Source: Vicingus sp036171675 (lineage in GTDB: Bacteria; Bacteroidota; Bacteroidia; Flavobacteriales_E; Vicingaceae). From it: 64,000 bases of DNA. Under the pieces are notes generated by a model that was not told the origin of the DNA, did no database searches, and was given only the letters and a program-made list of their open reading frames with translations. The stretch lies in the NCBI GenBank assembly GCA_036171675.1, contig JAVHRO010000075.1, positions 30,185 through 94,184 on the forward strand, in the 5' to 3' direction. Made by a program: the position numbers and the translations under genes. Positions 62,727-64,000 of this stretch are shown here, in pieces. Every line of letters begins with the position of its first letter. Positions within the stretch are counted from its first letter, which is position 1.

Positions 62727-63895
62727 ACCATTCTTCTCAACAATACACTTGGTCGGTAGCGGTCTTCTCCATATTCTGCAAAAAGGTGTTCGAGTTTTGC
62801 CAATACATTTGCTAAACCCATTTCATCAGCCCAAGCCAACAAACCTTTCGGGTAATTTACTCCTTTGGTCATGGCTAAATCGATATCCTCTCTGCTGGCA
62901 ATATTTAAAAACAAAGCATCAATGGCTTCATTCATCAACATCACCAAAATTCTATCGCAAATTTCTTTACCGAGTTTTTCGTCTTTTTTTGGCTGTGGTT
63001 GTTCCACTCCCTCAGCATAGTTGTAATAACCTCTACCAGTTTTTCGTCCAAACCAACCTGCCTCGGTACGACGTTTTTGGGTCAACGATGGTTTGTAGCG
63101 TGGGTCGTAATAAAAAGCTGCAAATACCGATTCGGTTACTGTATAGTTGATGTCGTTACCAATGTAATCCATCAACGTAAATGGACCCATTTTAAAACCA
63201 CCTATTTCGGTCATTGCCCAATCGATGGTTGCAAAATCGGCAACTCCTTCTTCGTAAATTTTTAAAGCTTCGCCATAAAACGGACGAGCCACACGGTTGA
63301 CAATAAAACCCGGTGTATCTTTGGCTAAAACAGATACTTTTTTCCAACTGTCGATTAATGCTTTCGAAGAGGTGGTAGTTGCTTCCGACGTTTGCACCGC
63401 AGGAATAATTTCTACCAATGGCATTAAAGGTGCCGGATTAAAAAAGTGAATTCCAATTACTCGTTCGGCTTTTTTGCACGCCGAGGCAATAGAAGCAATG
63501 GATAACGAAGAAGTATTACTCGCTAAAATACACTCGTGAGAAACGATGCTTTCTAGTTGAGCAAAAACTTTCTTTTTTACTTCCAAATTTTCTACAATGG
63601 CTTCGATAACCATATCGCACTCCTTAAAATCGGCAATGTTTTTAGAAAACGTGATCCTTCCCATAATTACATCTGCTGTGGCTTGGTCAATTTTATCTTT
63701 CTCCACCAATCTTGTTAAAATGTTCTTCAAATTAGCAGCAGCTTTGTTTAACGCTTCTTCATTTAAATCGACCAACACCGTTTGGTGTTTTTGTGTCGCA
63801 GCAATTTGTACAATTCCAGAACCCATTGAACCAGCTCCGAGAACGCCTATGGTTTGAGGTTTGAGGTTTGAGGTTTGAGGTTTGATTAAGTTCAT
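62711..63895 (-). CDS. 3-hydroxyacyl-CoA dehydrogenase (Hbd/PaaH-like)
   Basis: Oxidises 3-hydroxyacyl-CoA to 3-ketoacyl-CoA with NAD+. The 394 aa have the Rossmann motif IGVLGAGSMGSGIVQ at about 16-30, VIEAIVENLEVKKKVF, ASNTSSLSI, GIHFFNPAPLMPLVEII and two C-terminal 3HCDH domains (GRKTGRGYY in the linker). This is longer than the 280-aa Hbd, more like PaaH-type enzymes. The first 15 residues are encoded by a (GGTTTGA)5 tract directly after the ATG. The last codons and stop lie in an intergenic repeat. paaI downstream suggests a phenylacetate context; butyrate or fatty-acid metabolism is also possible. Confidence 0.88.
   Translation of the reverse strand: MNLIKPQTSNLKPQTIGVLGAGSMGSGIVQIAATQKHQTVLVDLNEEALNKAAANLKNILTRLVEKDKIDQATADVIMGRITFSKNIADFKECDMVIEAIVENLEVKKKVFAQLESIVSHECILASNTSSLSIASIASACKKAERVIGIHFFNPAPLMPLVEIIPAVQTSEATTTSSKALIDSWKKVSVLAKDTPGFIVNRVARPFYGEALKIYEEGVADFATIDWAMTEIGGFKMGPFTLMDYIGNDINYTVTESVFAAFYYDPRYKPSLTQKRRTEAGWFGRKTGRGYYNYAEGVEQPQPKKDEKLGKEICDRILVMLMNEAIDALFLNIASREDIDLAMTKGVNYPKGLLAWADEMGLANVLAKLEHLFAEYGEDRYRPSVLLRRMVKAHS
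63851..63885. repeat. (GGTTTGA)5 heptanucleotide repeat in coding region
   Basis: Five perfect 7-nt units lie between the start codon and the Rossmann motif of the dehydrogenase gene. Seven is not a multiple of three, so gain or loss of one unit shifts the frame; three units encode KPQTSNL. Confidence 0.95.
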
Positions 63896-63982
63896 GTTTG
63901 TTATTTTTTTTGTAATCTAAACTTATTATCTATACTAATCACAACTTTAACCCGTTGTGCATTTAGAAGAATTTTTAATAAA

Positions 63983-64000
63983 AAAGGTGTCAGTTCGAGT
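63983..64000. repeat. Partial MITE-like element at right edge
   Basis: GTGTCAGTTCGAGT matches the terminal arm of the element at 62510-62617, in inverted orientation to its right end. It is cut by the window edge. Confidence 0.55.

Noticed and set aside
62476..62815. ORFs of 62 and 91 codons between paaI and the dehydrogenase gene
   Set aside because: They cover the inverted-repeat element and the GC-rich hairpin repeat and have no coding character.

Overview
The window is a contiguous, AT-rich chromosomal segment of a member of the Bacteroidota, most likely of the order Flavobacteriales. The evidence is the type IX secretion system (T9SS) and gliding genes (porU, porV, a porP/sprF homologue, gldJ, gldF, gldG), the many giant PKD or SprB-repeat surface proteins with C-terminal T9SS sorting domains, the small lineage-specific ribosomal protein gene (DUF4295/bL38) between rpmG and ftsY, and promoters of the Bacteroidota type (TTTG-N19-TAnnTTTG). 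Almost no gene has a Shine-Dalgarno sequence, which is typical of this phylum.

Layout. 1-1502: 3' part of a repeat-rich surface protein with a type B sorting domain. 1602-6644 (minus): rpmG, bL38-like, ftsY, a DUF1566 protein, rimO and bshC. 6709-13326 (minus): porU, porV, ispF and murB. 13504-17350 (plus): a PorP/SprF-like protein, gldJ and murF, divergent from porU. 17385-24078: two acyl-CoA dehydrogenases flanking anmK, a sodium symporter with its tiny partner subunit, a ComEA-like helix-hairpin-helix protein and apt. 24081-33774: a three-gene block of T9SS-exported proteins, bounded by 36-bp direct repeats and probably driven by a promoter that contains a (GATA)9 tract. 33835-35347: rpsU, xerC and hpf. 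35447-48942: tRNA-Thr, Tyr, Gly, Thr, tuf, tRNA-Trp, secE, nusG, rplKAJL, rpoBC and a DUF3467 gene, the classic translation/transcription superoperon. 49009-58813 (minus): gldF, gldG, a DUF4340 gene and a 17-PKD giant surface protein. 59125-61583: lysC and lysA (lysine/diaminopimelate synthesis). 61584-64000: intergenic repeats with paaI and a 3-hydroxyacyl-CoA dehydrogenase, which look like the end of a phenylacetate or fatty-acid catabolic cluster.

How it fits together. The secretion genes make and process the outer-membrane T9SS. The giant proteins at 1-1502, 24259-33774 and 49009-55089 carry signal peptides and/or T9SS sorting tails and are its likely clients. The GldF/GldG transporter and the lipoprotein GldJ belong to the gliding apparatus.

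The most notable observation is the 24-34 kb block. It is an accessory surface-protein operon lying between an acyl-CoA dehydrogenase gene and rpsU. Its flanking repeats copy the 3' end of that dehydrogenase gene, which resembles att-site integration. Its promoter spacer contains a tetranucleotide microsatellite, so it is a good candidate for phase-variable expression. Other points of interest are a strong Shine-Dalgarno before hpf but none before rpsU, a terminator overlapping the tRNA-operon promoter, a perfect 48-bp palindrome, and a heptanucleotide repeat inside the 5' end of the dehydrogenase gene at the right edge.
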